Below, piece by piece: positions 49,922 through 59,495 of a stretch of DNA of 64,000 nt. Where the stretch lies: positions 457,193-521,192 of the forward strand of contig VWZF01002521.1 in the NCBI GenBank assembly GCA_013396755.1. Direction: 5' to 3'. This stretch comes from Sclerurus mexicanus (lineage: Eukaryota; Chordata; Aves; Passeriformes; Furnariidae). Numbering within the stretch: position 1 is the stretch's first letter; each line of letters begins with the position of its first letter. A program made the position numbers and the translations under genes. The notes beneath the pieces are model-generated. The model saw only the letters and a list, made by a program, of their open reading frames with translations, did not search any database and was not told the DNA's origin.

Positions 49922-50036
49922 AGACTTTGCTTATGTGGCAAGAGACAAAGACACCAGGATTCTGAAATGTCATGTGTTTCGATGTGACACACCTGCAAAA
50001 GCCATTGCTACCAGTTTGCACGAAATCTGCTCAAAG
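49922..50036 (+). CDS. APBB2: APBB2 exon: C-terminal part of PTB domain 1
   Basis: A 115-base exon, phase 2 in and phase 0 out. It encodes (R)DFAYVARDKDTRILKCHVF, then RCDTPAKAIATSLHEICSK. This covers the last strands and start of the C-terminal helix of PTB1. The acceptor is TTTTCACAG. The 3' junction is AAG|GCAAGT: the intron begins with GC, not GT, in the otherwise ideal context expected of a GC-AG intron. The join to 52540 restores the family sequence SK-IMAERKN without gain or loss, so the GC donor is very likely genuine. Confidence 0.97.
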
Positions 50037-52539
50037 GCAAGTGGATTTAAAATCAGCTGCATTCATCTATTTAGAGGTTCCTGAGCCTTATACGTATATG
50101 TAATGAGCAGTTGTATGCATGCTAATTTAGTTTATATCACTGGCAACAAGAAACAATATAGAGAATTTGTAAAGGAAAGGATCCAAATGGATGGGAATTA
50201 TGGGAGGGTGAGCATTTAGATCTGAGGAGGATGATACGTGCTTTTGATTTGACAAGTGTGTGTGGAGACTGAAGGTTTTTGTGAATAATAGAGAAGCTGC
50301 AGGTTCGAAATGGAAAAAGAACACAGAGCTTCAATGAATAATAAACTATGATCTTAAACTCCATAAATAAACCAGACCTTGTTTGAATGGTGTTATTCAA
50401 TGGTATTATCCTGCAGGAGAGATGGCAAAATAGTTGCTAACTGTATTTTAAAAAAAATCGTGGAGAAGAGAGAGTTTAAGCTACTCTAGTTATGAATACT
50501 AAAGCATCTTTGCTCCTGCTTATGATAGTGTTGTCCGTAATACTGGGAAGGACTGGGGGGTTTTTTGTTATTTTACCTTATAGATTTGACACCATTCGCT
50601 GGTTATTAATTTGGTTTTCTTGGATGATCTGTCTATGAGTGTCCTCTGTACAGTCATTTCATTCAGCAGTAGCAAGGCAGCACATCCTTTACAGCAGGCA
50701 ATCTGATTGAAATGCTTTATAAACAGGAAGTTAAACCAATATACTTTAAAATCTTCTTCTACTCTTTTACTGAGCAGTGGTGGTTTTGAGACTGCATCCC
50801 TCTTTTTAAAAAATTCAAAAAATTTAAAAAGTGCTCATTTTAGTTTTCCTTAAAAAATGGCAGTTTGCACCACAGGAAAAGTGGGCTGTGGGGATGAATA
50901 ACTTTATGAGTTATCCCTGTGTAACTTGTTCCTCCTCATGAGTCACAGCTCTTCTAGAAAGGCTATTTAGGAAACCTACAAGTTTTAAACTGCTGCTGTA
51001 TGCCTGTCATTTGCTTTTTACATTTTGTCTCCATGTTAGTGAATGGAATCGGTGATGCCAAACTCTTCTCTGTTGGCACTTGTATAGTCTAAAAAATTCT
51101 CATTTTTGCAACACTGCAGATGTGGTACTGAACTTGTTCATGATGTTTCATGCAGGCAATGTGAGCATTTACACAGTGTGCATTACTGTAACCCTCTGGG
51201 CAGCAAAGTTATGCCTGAGGCAGAAGGTAGCCCAGCAGCTGTGCAAAGCCTGGCAGGTTTATCCTGGTTTGGGTGCCAGAGGGAGTGCCAGTGGCAGCAC
51301 TCAGGATGCTGCTCAGTTTGGCCAAGAGGCTGCAGGCAGTGCTTGGTCAAATTTAACACCAGGGACTGCAGCAGTGGCTGACTGGAGAAGCCTAGACCTT
51401 TCATGCTCCTTCTAGTTTTCCTCCAACTCTCCAGTTCACACAGGTGTTTCCAGCAAGTCTGGCAGGAAAAAATGTGCTACACAGGCCCTACCATAGTTGC
51501 TTTTATCCAGTAAGGTCAACATCAAGTAAATGTGGTAGCAACACACAGGATATCAGAAAGGGAGCTGTCCTGGAAGTAACTATGACACAAAACTTCTGAC
51601 ATTAATTTTGGGTAAGAGTACAACTAGGCATTTAAAACTATAGCTAACAGTAACACAGTTAATTCAGCAATAGATGTGATCCTGATTCAGGGAAGCTCGT
51701 GGCGTGTGCTGATACACTGGACCTCTTGGATGAATCAGGGTTTCTTCTAAGCTAGCGTGTATTATTTCTCTTCAGAGCAGGTAGGAATATTCCCATGTGT
51801 CCCTGCAGTAGAAAATATCTTCAGAATATAAAACCTAAAAAAAAAAAAGAGGGGACCAGGGAAGAGAAGTGTGCTAGAAGCATCCTCAGACCAAGTGTCA
51901 TCTGCTGTAACACCAGTTATCTTTATAGTGTAATTGCAATGAACAGACATAGCGTAAAGAAGCATATAGCAGTGTTTCATATATGATCTTTGAGAAACAT
52001 CTATTAGCTTCCCTGGATACCTTCTCAGTCCTATATTTATAGGGAATAACCATCCAAAATGGTTATTTTGAAGCGGGTTTTTTTTAACTCTTCTGTTAAT
52101 ATTACACATTTTGGGGGAAGAACAGGTTGTATTTTGTGTGGGATTTTTAATTCCGGAATAAATGTTAAAATGGAGGAAAAAATTATACACAGCAGTAGTT
52201 CAGAGAGGAATAATGAACACTCTTCTCTGTGTGTCAGATATTTATATTTCTTGTTATATTACTCCTCACTGCAATTTTGCTGTTGATAAAAATGGCCAGA
52301 GGTTTTTTTTCTTCTTCCATCTTTCTTTCATCTAGTCTTGAACACCACTTAAGTTTTCTGTAGTTAAGGAATGGTGAATAAAGTGGAGGAAAATTAAAGT
52401 TATATTTAAAAAGAATAACCTGCTTAGTCATGTGGCTTCTGACTTACTTCAGATTTCAGAAACTAGGATGGTTATAGGAATAAATTTGTAGTTGCTGCTG
52501 TACTTTTTTTTAATGCTGTATTATCACTGTGTTCTTCAG
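50037..52539 (+). other. APBB2: APBB2 intron, 2.5 kb, GC-AG type
   Basis: The intron starts GCAAGTGG and ends GTTCTTCAG. It has an A-run near 51838-51851 and a GC-richer stretch at 51190-51400 with overlapping small frames that look like chance. No recognisable transposon. Confidence 0.85.
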
Positions 52540-52627
52540 ATTATGGCTGAACGGAAGAATGCTAAAGCTATGGCTTGCAGCTCGTTGCAAGACAGGACAA
52601 ATGTCACCCTTGATGTTCCTCTGCAAG
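52540..52627 (+). CDS. APBB2: APBB2 exon: PTB1-PTB2 linker region
   Basis: An 88-base exon, phase 0 in and phase 1 out. It encodes IMAERKNAKAMACSSLQDRT, then NVTLDVPLQ and one base of a valine codon. It covers the end of the PTB1 C-terminal helix and the short linker to PTB2. Donor CAAG|GTACAG. The Met at residue 2 of this exon is the first in-frame methionine after the upstream exon and would serve as a start if transcription began inside the 33-kb intron. Confidence 0.97.
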
Positions 52628-53337
52628 GTACAGTGTGTTGCAGCTAGTATCCACAGGACGGTCCTATTTTAGATACATTTTGTTTCTGATACAGCTTTGA
52701 CAGAAACTGAGCATCCTGGGTGGAGAGCAGTCCTGTCTTTTAATTAATGTATCTGACTGTAACCTATTCCTGTATTGCTTTAAGTATTTTTATTGGTTAT
52801 GTTGACAGTAATGGACTCCTACTCAGTTATGTCAACTTGTGCGTTTCCTCTTTTATTTTGAAGTGCAAGTGTTGCAAATTCAGTCTTAGTTATTTGTGGA
52901 TACTGGTGGATTAGAGTGAAAGACACTGAATGATTGGTGTTAGTAACTATATGTATGTAGGGTTTATTTTAAAACAATTTGGTTGCAAAGAAAAACACAT
53001 TGTAGCCATTTTGGTTAGTATTATCTATAGTAATATAGCAATAAAAAAGCATAAAAATAACACTGAAGAAAATCTATACGGAAAAGAAAGGATAAAAGTA
53101 GAAAGATACATAGTCACCACCCGTTGGATGCAGCAATGAGACTTGGTAGTTGCAATTTCGGTGTCTGTTGGTTGAAGTGATGGTCTTGCTCTGGTGGGGC
53201 AAGCCCACAAAACTCAAAGATTTCACGAGTTACATACGCTCAAGCTTAGGTGGGAACGCCTAATATTGCCCCTGGGACAGGGAGTTTTACACTGGATGAT
53301 GTAATACTGGATCATGGGACATTTCATGAGTCTTTGA

Positions 53338-53650
53338 GACCTCCTCAGATGTTCCAGCTGCCTGTTATGTCGGCACAGTTGAGTCCCTTATGGCCAGATT
53401 TGGCCCAGGACAGAGATGAATACCTCCAGGCCATGCATCAGTGTCTCAGGTTCCCCCGAGGGGAGTTACCACAGCTGAGTCATTTGTGTAAGGACAAAAA
53501 CACTCCCCTGCCTTGCAGGTTTTGCCTCTTACCTTGTTCAACACCCAGCTTGTAGCCTGAGGTGTTGGGTATATGTGCCCTCGGCACCTGGGCGGCCACT
53601 CTGCACATGGTTAGCAAAGCAGCCTGCTGATTGCTGGAGCCATTAACAGC
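53338..53650. repeat. Direct duplicate A1 (313 bp), left of N at 53651
   Basis: Matches 53652-53964 at constant offset 314 with no indel. I see one difference, C at 53505 against A at 53819. It lies within the LTR. Confidence 0.95.
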
Positions 53651-53651
53651 N
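53651..53651. other. Single N at duplicate junction
   Basis: The N separates the end of copy A1 (ATTAACAGC) from the start of copy A2 (GACCTCCTCAG). This looks like two overlapping contigs joined without merging. Confidence 0.95.
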
Positions 53652-53964
53652 GACCTCCTCAGATGTTCCAGCTGCCTGTTATGTCGGCACAGTTGAGTCC
53701 CTTATGGCCAGATTTGGCCCAGGACAGAGATGAATACCTCCAGGCCATGCATCAGTGTCTCAGGTTCCCCCGAGGGGAGTTACCACAGCTGAGTCATTTG
53801 TGTAAGGACAAAAACACTACCCTGCCTTGCAGGTTTTGCCTCTTACCTTGTTCAACACCCAGCTTGTAGCCTGAGGTGTTGGGTATATGTGCCCTCGGCA
53901 CCTGGGCGGCCACTCTGCACATGGTTAGCAAAGCAGCCTGCTGATTGCTGGAGCCATTAACAGC
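53652..53964. repeat. Direct duplicate A2 (313 bp), right of N
   Basis: The second copy of 53338-53650. Unique sequence resumes at 53965 with CCAGTCTCTGGGG. Confidence 0.95.
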
Positions 53965-54947
53965 CCAGTCTCTGGGGAGGGGGAGAGTGTGGGAATGAGT
54001 CTGTGGGCTGTGGCCTCCTCCAGCCTTGTTTACTTCGCCTTAAACCTGAGGTTAAGACAATAGTACCACACATTTATCTCATCTCAAGTTCCAGTTGGGA
54101 GGCTTAACTCACAGTCCAATTCCTTGAAATCCAGGAGGCATATTCGGGGCAGGGAGTGGGCTTCAGTGATCTAAGCACTAACCATTTTGGTCTCTCACAC
54201 TTAAAACCAGAATACACTCCAGTTAATCACTTGGATTCAGAGGAGTCATAGGAGTACTCCTCCTATGTTTCAGCCTCTATTTTAGAAACTTCTGAGGCAA
54301 GGGGAGCGAGTGGGTTGTCATCCAGCTGAAGGGTCTTTTGCACACTCTACTGCATGGCAGAAGGAAGTTGCCTTTGTGTGCCTTTATTAGTCATACCTTA
54401 GTAGTTGCTATTTTGAAAGTATTCCAGGAGACCATACTCTGTGTTAGCTTTACAAGACATTAAGTGCTTCTAGTTCCACCAGTTTGTACTGACTATTTTA
54501 CTCCCAATCCATACATCAACTTGTGTAATGGTCTGTGTAATGTGTACTGCTCAGACAGTAGTATTGATTACTTGGAGACTGTATTTAACATATTAGCAAG
54601 GATGGTATTAAAAGTAGATTCCAGATTTTACATAATTATTTTAGTGAAGCTTAGGTCTGTATGTCTCAGAGACCTGTTCATCTATATTTTCTGGGTTTTA
54701 ATATGCCAGCAATGTTACATGACCTTATTCTTAGCATCGACCAGAAATTAGCTGATGGAAATTTATTCCTAAGTCCTTTAGAAATTATTGAAGCTTGTTC
54801 TTGTTAGGAGTAAAGATTTGTTTTAATCAATGCAATACCTTCAGAGGACAATTACTGGATAAACTGCTTTATGTAATTGATGAAATAAAAGTGGTTTTCC
54901 CTGCTGTGAATGCTGATTAACAGAAATTGACTTTTGTTCCCATGCAG

Positions 54948-55031
54948 TAGATTTCCCAACACCAAAGACGGAATTGGTACAAAAGTTCCACGTCCAGTAC
55001 CTGGGCATGCTACCTGTAGCTAAACCTGTGG
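54948..55031 (+). CDS. APBB2: APBB2 exon: start of PTB domain 2
   Basis: An 84-base exon, phase 1 in and phase 1 out. It encodes (V)DFPTPKTELVQKFHVQYLG, then MLPVAKPV and one base of a glycine codon. This begins PTB2, the domain that binds the NPTY motif of the APP cytoplasmic tail; the FHVQYLG stretch is the typical first strand of PTB folds. Acceptor CCCATGCAG, donor GTGG|GTATGT. An identical copy at 57098-57181 is considered an assembly duplicate. Confidence 0.97.
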
Positions 55032-55539
55032 GTATGTAACATTTAAGTGTCTTCCAAAGTACCTCACATAAGTTCTAAAAGCTGGACTCTGGCTAGCCAA
55101 GTGTAAATGCATGATTTTTGAAGGGTAGCAACCCCTGTGTTTCCATCATATGAATCAGGAATGAAGAGATCTAATATTCAGGGCATCATATGAACATGTG
55201 TTTTGCAACCAGGGTATTTTGGGATCTGCCAAGAAGGCAAAGTTTCTTTCTACGGCTTTCTCTGAATATGAGCTCTGCTACTAATGAGAAGGGCCCTAGA
55301 GAAATGAAATGGTGCAATAGCTAAACAAGATACTGTCCTGGTTTTTATAAGCCAGAGGCACCTGTTTTCATTTTGCAGATGAAGAAATACAACTTCATAG
55401 TATTTCCTTCCATCATCAAATTAATTTTAATAAGGAGTCCAAAACAATGTTTTCTGTAGTACAGTGTGAAGATAAAAAGTTTTGGTATTGTTTACATATT
55501 TTAATTTATTTTTCATTATTGCATTTTCTTCTCTTTCAG
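55032..55539 (+). other. APBB2: APBB2 intron, 508 bp
   Basis: A GT-AG intron (GTATGT...CTCTTTCAG) with nothing recognisable inside. Duplicated at 57182-57689. Confidence 0.9.
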
Positions 55540-55655
55540 GAATGGATACCCTTAATAGTGCCATTGAGAGTCTAATGGCTTCCTCTAGCAAAGATGACTG
55601 GATGGCAGTTACCATGAATGTTGCTGATGCTACTGTCACAGTAATCAATGAAAGA
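55540..55655 (+). CDS. APBB2: APBB2 exon: PTB domain 2, second exon
   Basis: A 116-base exon, phase 1 in and phase 0 out. It encodes (G)MDTLNSAIESLMASSSKDD, then WMAVTMNVADATVTVINER. This is the first helix and following strands of PTB2. Acceptor TCTTTCAG, donor GAAAGA|GTAAGG. The third base of the leucine codon at 55551-55553 differs (CTT against CTG) in the duplicate copy. Otherwise the coding content of the two copies is the same. Confidence 0.97.
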
Positions 55656-56148
55656 GTAAGGCAGACTATCTTGTTTAAAACACATTTAACATAATATGAG
55701 CGTTGAAAACCAGGAACACAGAAACACTAGTAGAGTTGATTTACTCTGGAATTCATTTGCTTATTTTGTATTTTATTTTTTTCTAGAATCTGCAGAGGCT
55801 CTTACTGCTTGTATCAGCTTCAGCTTTCTTTAGCATTTCAAGCATGTTCTCAGAAATAAATTATTAGTAGTATTCATTAGATACTTAAATTCATTGTTGT
55901 TCTTTCTAGGAGTTTTGAGCCTAAAATGTTGTAGGTTAAGCCCTAAGTGACAATCCTAAATTCCAAACTGTATTTACCTTACTCTTGGTATGGAAGCCAA
56001 GAGTAATATTTAAATCTCTGTTACAGAGGAAAATGTAGAGCATTTTCTATAGAGATTAATACAGTGAAACTTTTGAAGAAAGTCTTATATATGTCCTTAG
56101 ATGAGGTACTAAACCAATATCTCTGTAACATACCAGTGATAGGGGAGC

Positions 56149-56149
56149 N
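56149..56149. other. Single N at duplicate junction
   Basis: The N lies between AGGGGAGC (end of B1) and TCTGTGGGCTG (start of B2). The same AGGGGAGC continues into ATGTTTTGGAG at 58299, so B2 links to the true downstream sequence. Confidence 0.95.
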
Positions 56150-57097
56150 TCTGTGGGCTGTGGCCTCCTCCAGCCTTGTTTACTTCGCCTTAAACCTGAG
56201 GTTAAGACAATAGTACCACACATTTATCTCATCTCAAGTTCCAGTCGGGAGGCTTAACTCACAGTCCAATTCCTTGAAATCCAGGAGGCATATTCGGGGC
56301 AGGGAGTGGGCTTCAGTGATCTAAGCACTAACCATTTTGGTCTCTCACACTTAAAACCAGAATACACTCCAGTTAATCACTTGGATTCAGAGGAGTCATA
56401 GGAGTACTCCTCCTATGTTTCAGCCTCTATTTTAGAAACTTCTGAGGCAAGGGGAGCGAGTGGGTTGTCATCCAGCTGAAGGGTCTTTTGCACACTCTAC
56501 TGCATGGCAGAAGGAAGTTGCCTTTGTGTGCCTTTATTAGTCATACCTTAGTAGTTGCTATTTTGAAAGTATTCCAGGAGACCATACTCTGTGTTAGCTT
56601 TACAAGACATTAAGTGCTTCTAGTTCCACCAGTTTGTACTGACTATTTTACTCCCAATCCATACATCAACTTGTGTAATGGTCTGTGTAATGTGTACTGC
56701 TCAGACAGTAGTATTGATTACTTGGAGACTGTATTTAACATATTAGCAAGGATGGTATTAAAAGTAGATTCCAGATTTTACATAATTATTTTAGTGAAGC
56801 TTAGGTCTGTATGTCTCAGAGACCTGTTCATCTATATTTTCTGGGTTTTAATATGCCAGCAATGTTACATGACCTTATTCTTAGCATCGACCAGAAATTA
56901 GCTGATGGAAATTTATTCCTAAGTCCTTTAGAAATTATTGAAGCTTGTTCTTGTTAGGAGTAAAGATTTGTTTTAATCAATGCAATACCTTCAGAGGACA
57001 ATTACTGGATAAACTGCTTTATGTAATTGATGAAATAAAAGTGGTTTTCCCTGCTGTGAATGCTGATTAACAGAAATTGACTTTTGTTCCCATGCAG

Positions 57098-57181
57098 TAG
57101 ATTTCCCAACACCAAAGACGGAATTGGTACAAAAGTTCCACGTCCAGTACCTGGGCATGCTACCTGTAGCTAAACCTGTGG
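57098..57181 (+). other. APBB2: Duplicate copy of PTB2 first exon (likely assembly artefact)
   Basis: Identical to 54948-55031, with the same splice sites. If 55540-55655 (phase 0 out) were spliced here, the first codon read would be TAG, an immediate stop. The exon cannot follow that upstream exon in frame. It could replace the first copy, but not add to it. Confidence 0.88.
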
Positions 57182-57689
57182 GTATGTAACATTTAAGTGT
57201 CTTCCAAAGTACCTCACATAAGTTCTAAAAGCTGGACTCTGGCTAGCCAAGTGTAAATGCATGATTTTTGAAGGGTAGCAACCCCTGTGTTTCCATCATA
57301 TGAATCAGGAATGAAGAGATCTAATATTCAGGGCATCATATGAACATGTGTTTTGCAACCAGGGTATTTTGGGATCTGCCAAGAAGGCAAAGTTTCTTTC
57401 TACGGCTTTCTCTGAATATGAGCTCTGCTACTAATGAGAAGGGCCCTAGAGAAATGAAATGGTGCAATAGCTAAACAAGATACTGTCCTGGTTTTTATAA
57501 GCCAGAGGCACCTGTTTTCATTTTGCAGATGAAGAAATACAACTTCATAGTATTTCCTTCCATCATCAAATTAATTTTAATAAGGAGTCCAAAACAATGT
57601 TTTCTGTAGTACAGTGTGAAGATAAAAAGTTTTGGTATTGTTTACATATTTTAATTTATTTTTCATTATTGCATTTTCTTCTCTTTCAG

Positions 57690-57805
57690 GAATGGATACC
57701 CTGAATAGTGCCATTGAGAGTCTAATGGCTTCCTCTAGCAAAGATGACTGGATGGCAGTTACCATGAATGTTGCTGATGCTACTGTCACAGTAATCAATG
57801 AAAGA
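57690..57805 (+). other. APBB2: Duplicate copy of PTB2 second exon (likely assembly artefact)
   Basis: The same as 55540-55655 except for one synonymous change (G at 57703). The pair 57098 plus 57690 is as intact as the first pair, which fits two alleles. Only one pair should be used in the gene model. Confidence 0.88.
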
Positions 57806-58567
57806 GTAAGGCAGACTATCTTGTTTAAAACACATTTAACATAATATGAGCGTTGAAAACCAGGAACACAGAAACACTAGTAGAGTTGATTTACTCTGGA
57901 ATTCATTTGCTTATTTTGTATTTTATTTTTTTCTAGAATCTGCAGAGGCTCTTACTGCTTGTATCAGCTTCAGCTTTCTTTAGCATTTCAAGCATGTTCT
58001 CAGAAATAAATTATTAGTAGTATTCATTAGATACTTAAATTCATTGTTGTTCTTTCTAGGAGTTTTGAGCCTAAAATGTTGTAGGTTAAGCCCTAAGTGA
58101 CAATCCTAAATTCCAAACTGTATTTACCTTACTCTTGGTATGGAAGCCAAGAGTAATATTTAAATCTCTGTTACAGAGGAAAATGTAGAGCATTTTCTAT
58201 AGAGATTAATACAGTGAAACTTTTGAAGAAAGTCTTATATATGTCCTTAGATGAGGTACTAAACCAATATCTCTGTAACATACCAGTGATAGGGGAGCAT
58301 GTTTTGGAGTCATTATAGGTATGTTGTTTTGTTTCTTCACAAAACAAGCAGTTTGTAAAATGCACAGCATGCTCAATCCTAATGCCCAAAGCCTCGGTTT
58401 TCTGGTGCCAGTCTAGAAGGGGACATCCAGCCCAGGCCCAGACACGCTGAGCATATGCAGATAGGTCAGAAGGAATTACAGTGCTGTTTCAGCGTGTCCT
58501 CCTATGTAATCAAAACTGGAAGTTCCACAGAATATCCAAGAGTAATGATCATTTGATTCATTACCAG

Positions 58568-58747
58568 AATGAAGAGGAAGTCATGGTGGAGTGTCGTGTG
58601 CGGTTCCTGTCCTTCATGGGAGTAGGCAAAGACATTCACACATTCGCCTTCATTATGGATACAGGAAACCAGCATTTTGAGTGCCACGTTTTTTGGTGTG
58701 AACCAAATGCAGGCAATGTATCAGAAGCTGTTCAGGCTGCTTGCATG
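58568..58747 (+). CDS. APBB2: APBB2 exon: core and C-terminal helix of PTB domain 2
   Basis: A 180-base exon, phase 0-0, 60 residues. It begins NEEEVMVECRVRFLSFMGVG, continues KDIHTFAFIMDTGNQHFECH, and ends VFWCEPNAGNVSEAVQAACM. It contains the strands of PTB2 that form the peptide-binding groove and the beginning of the C-terminal helix. In FE65 proteins this domain recognises APP, APLP1 and APLP2 tails. Acceptor CATTACCAG, donor ATG|GTAAGT. Confidence 0.97.
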
Positions 58748-59327
58748 GTAAGTGACCTTCTTCAAAGGCATTTAATAGTGCTTAGATTTTTCGCTGCTTC
58801 CATAAATAATCATCTCTCCAAATCTGCAATAATATTGATTTCAAGACAGAAACAGAAAAAAAACAGATAAATATAGGAACTGGTATTATGATATGTTTAA
58901 TCAATTAAAATCCAAACATTTTAAAGTTTGAAGTGCCAATTTAGTGAATAATGCTCCTTTAATCATCTTCCCTCCTAACCCCTGCAATGCCTATGTAAGT
59001 TGGAAATCTTTTATCTCACTACACAATTGTAATACAATCCAGTGGTGATATAGTGAAAGTAATCCTTTTTCCAGAGTAGCTGAACCCAAAAAAACTTATT
59101 TTTCAGTTTTCAGATGGCTGTTTGTATGATTTAGTATCTATTGTGCGCTAAGGAACAGTTTCTGCCCACACATTGACAGATCAATGTCCCGTTAACTTCA
59201 TCTGAGCTTTCTGTCACAGCCAAAACAGAGGTTTGACAATATTTAATGAGAAGGTACTAAGAGTGTATTTGAAATGCTCTGTGAAATTATTGGATAATGA
59301 TTACAGAATGGTTTTGCTTTGTTGCAG
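58748..59327 (+). other. APBB2: APBB2 intron, 580 bp
   Basis: GTAAGT...TTTGTTGCAG. Nothing recognisable inside. Confidence 0.9.
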
Positions 59328-59495
59328 TTACGGTATCAGAAGTGCTTAGTAGCCAGACCTCCTTCACAGAAGGTTCGACCGCCCCCACCTCCTGCAGACT
59401 CAGTGACTAGAAGAGTTACAACTAATGTAAAAAGAGGAGTATTGTCTCTCATTGACACTTTGAAACAGAAACGTCCAGTCACTGAGATGCCATAG
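59328..59495 (+). CDS. APBB2: APBB2 last coding exon, with stop
   Basis: The coding part is 168 bases, 55 residues plus TAG at 59493-59495. It starts LRYQKCLVARPPSQKVRPPP, the end of the PTB2 helix followed by a proline-rich run. It then has ADSVTRRVTTNVKRGVLSLI and ends DTLKQKRPVTEMP. This tail is characteristic of APBB2 as I know it; APBB1 ends differently. The eight exons give 341 residues in one unbroken frame, which fits the PTB1-to-end length of the family. Confidence 0.97.
   Translation, partial: LRYQKCLVARPPSQKVRPPPPPADSVTRRVTTNVKRGVLSLIDTLKQKRPVTEMP

Larger units (their letters stand above)
52870..54199 (-). mobile_element. Solo LTR, second family, copy 2 (about 1.0 kb after removing an assembly duplicate)
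   Basis: Plus-strand ends are TGTTGCAAATT at 52870 and GGTCTCTCACA at 54199, so the minus-strand element would run TGTGAGAGACC...TTGCAACA, the TG...CA form of an LTR. AATAAA on the minus strand (52963-52968) lies about 95 bases before its 3' end. It shares ordered blocks with 45400-46110. I could not find matching target duplications (GCAAG against CTTAA), so the exact ends are tentative. No retroviral genes are present. Its minus-strand 5' end is repeated at 56150-56349 through the larger assembly duplication. Confidence 0.6.
52628..54947 (+). other. APBB2: APBB2 intron, 2.3 kb as assembled
   Basis: A GT-AG intron, mostly occupied by the second-family LTR (52870-54199). It includes a suspected false 314-base duplication at the N at 53651, so the true length is probably about 2.0 kb. 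Confidence 0.85.
54000..56148. repeat. Direct duplicate B1 (2149 bp) with two APBB2 exons
   Basis: Matches 56150-58298 at constant offset 2150 with no indel. Noticed differences are T/C at 54096 against 56246 and T/G at 55553 against 57703, the latter synonymous in a leucine codon. It includes the end of the LTR, exon 54948-55031, exon 55540-55655 and most of the following intron. Confidence 0.95.
56150..58298. repeat. Direct duplicate B2 (2149 bp), probably false
   Basis: The second copy of 54000-56148, in the same orientation, carrying repeats of two coding exons and the LTR end. Equal length, near-identity and the N at the junction point to an unmerged allelic contig overlap rather than a biological tandem duplication. 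Confidence 0.9.
55656..58567 (+). other. APBB2: APBB2 intron, 2.9 kb as assembled, probably about 0.76 kb in reality
   Basis: The span runs from GTAAGG to ATTACCAG. It contains the N at 56149 and the second copy of the 2149-bp duplicate. Subtracting the 2150-base offset leaves about 762 bp. No independent feature was recognised in the unique part 58299-58567. Confidence 0.8.

Noticed and set aside
53250..53869. Repeated peptide MFQLPVMSAQLSPLWPDLAQ in two frames as a gene family
   Set aside because: It is LTR sequence duplicated by the assembly join at 53651, not two genes.
54464..56901. Two identical 95-codon frames (54464-54751 and 56614-56901)
   Set aside because: Intron sequence present twice because of the 2149-bp duplicate. 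There is no coding evidence.
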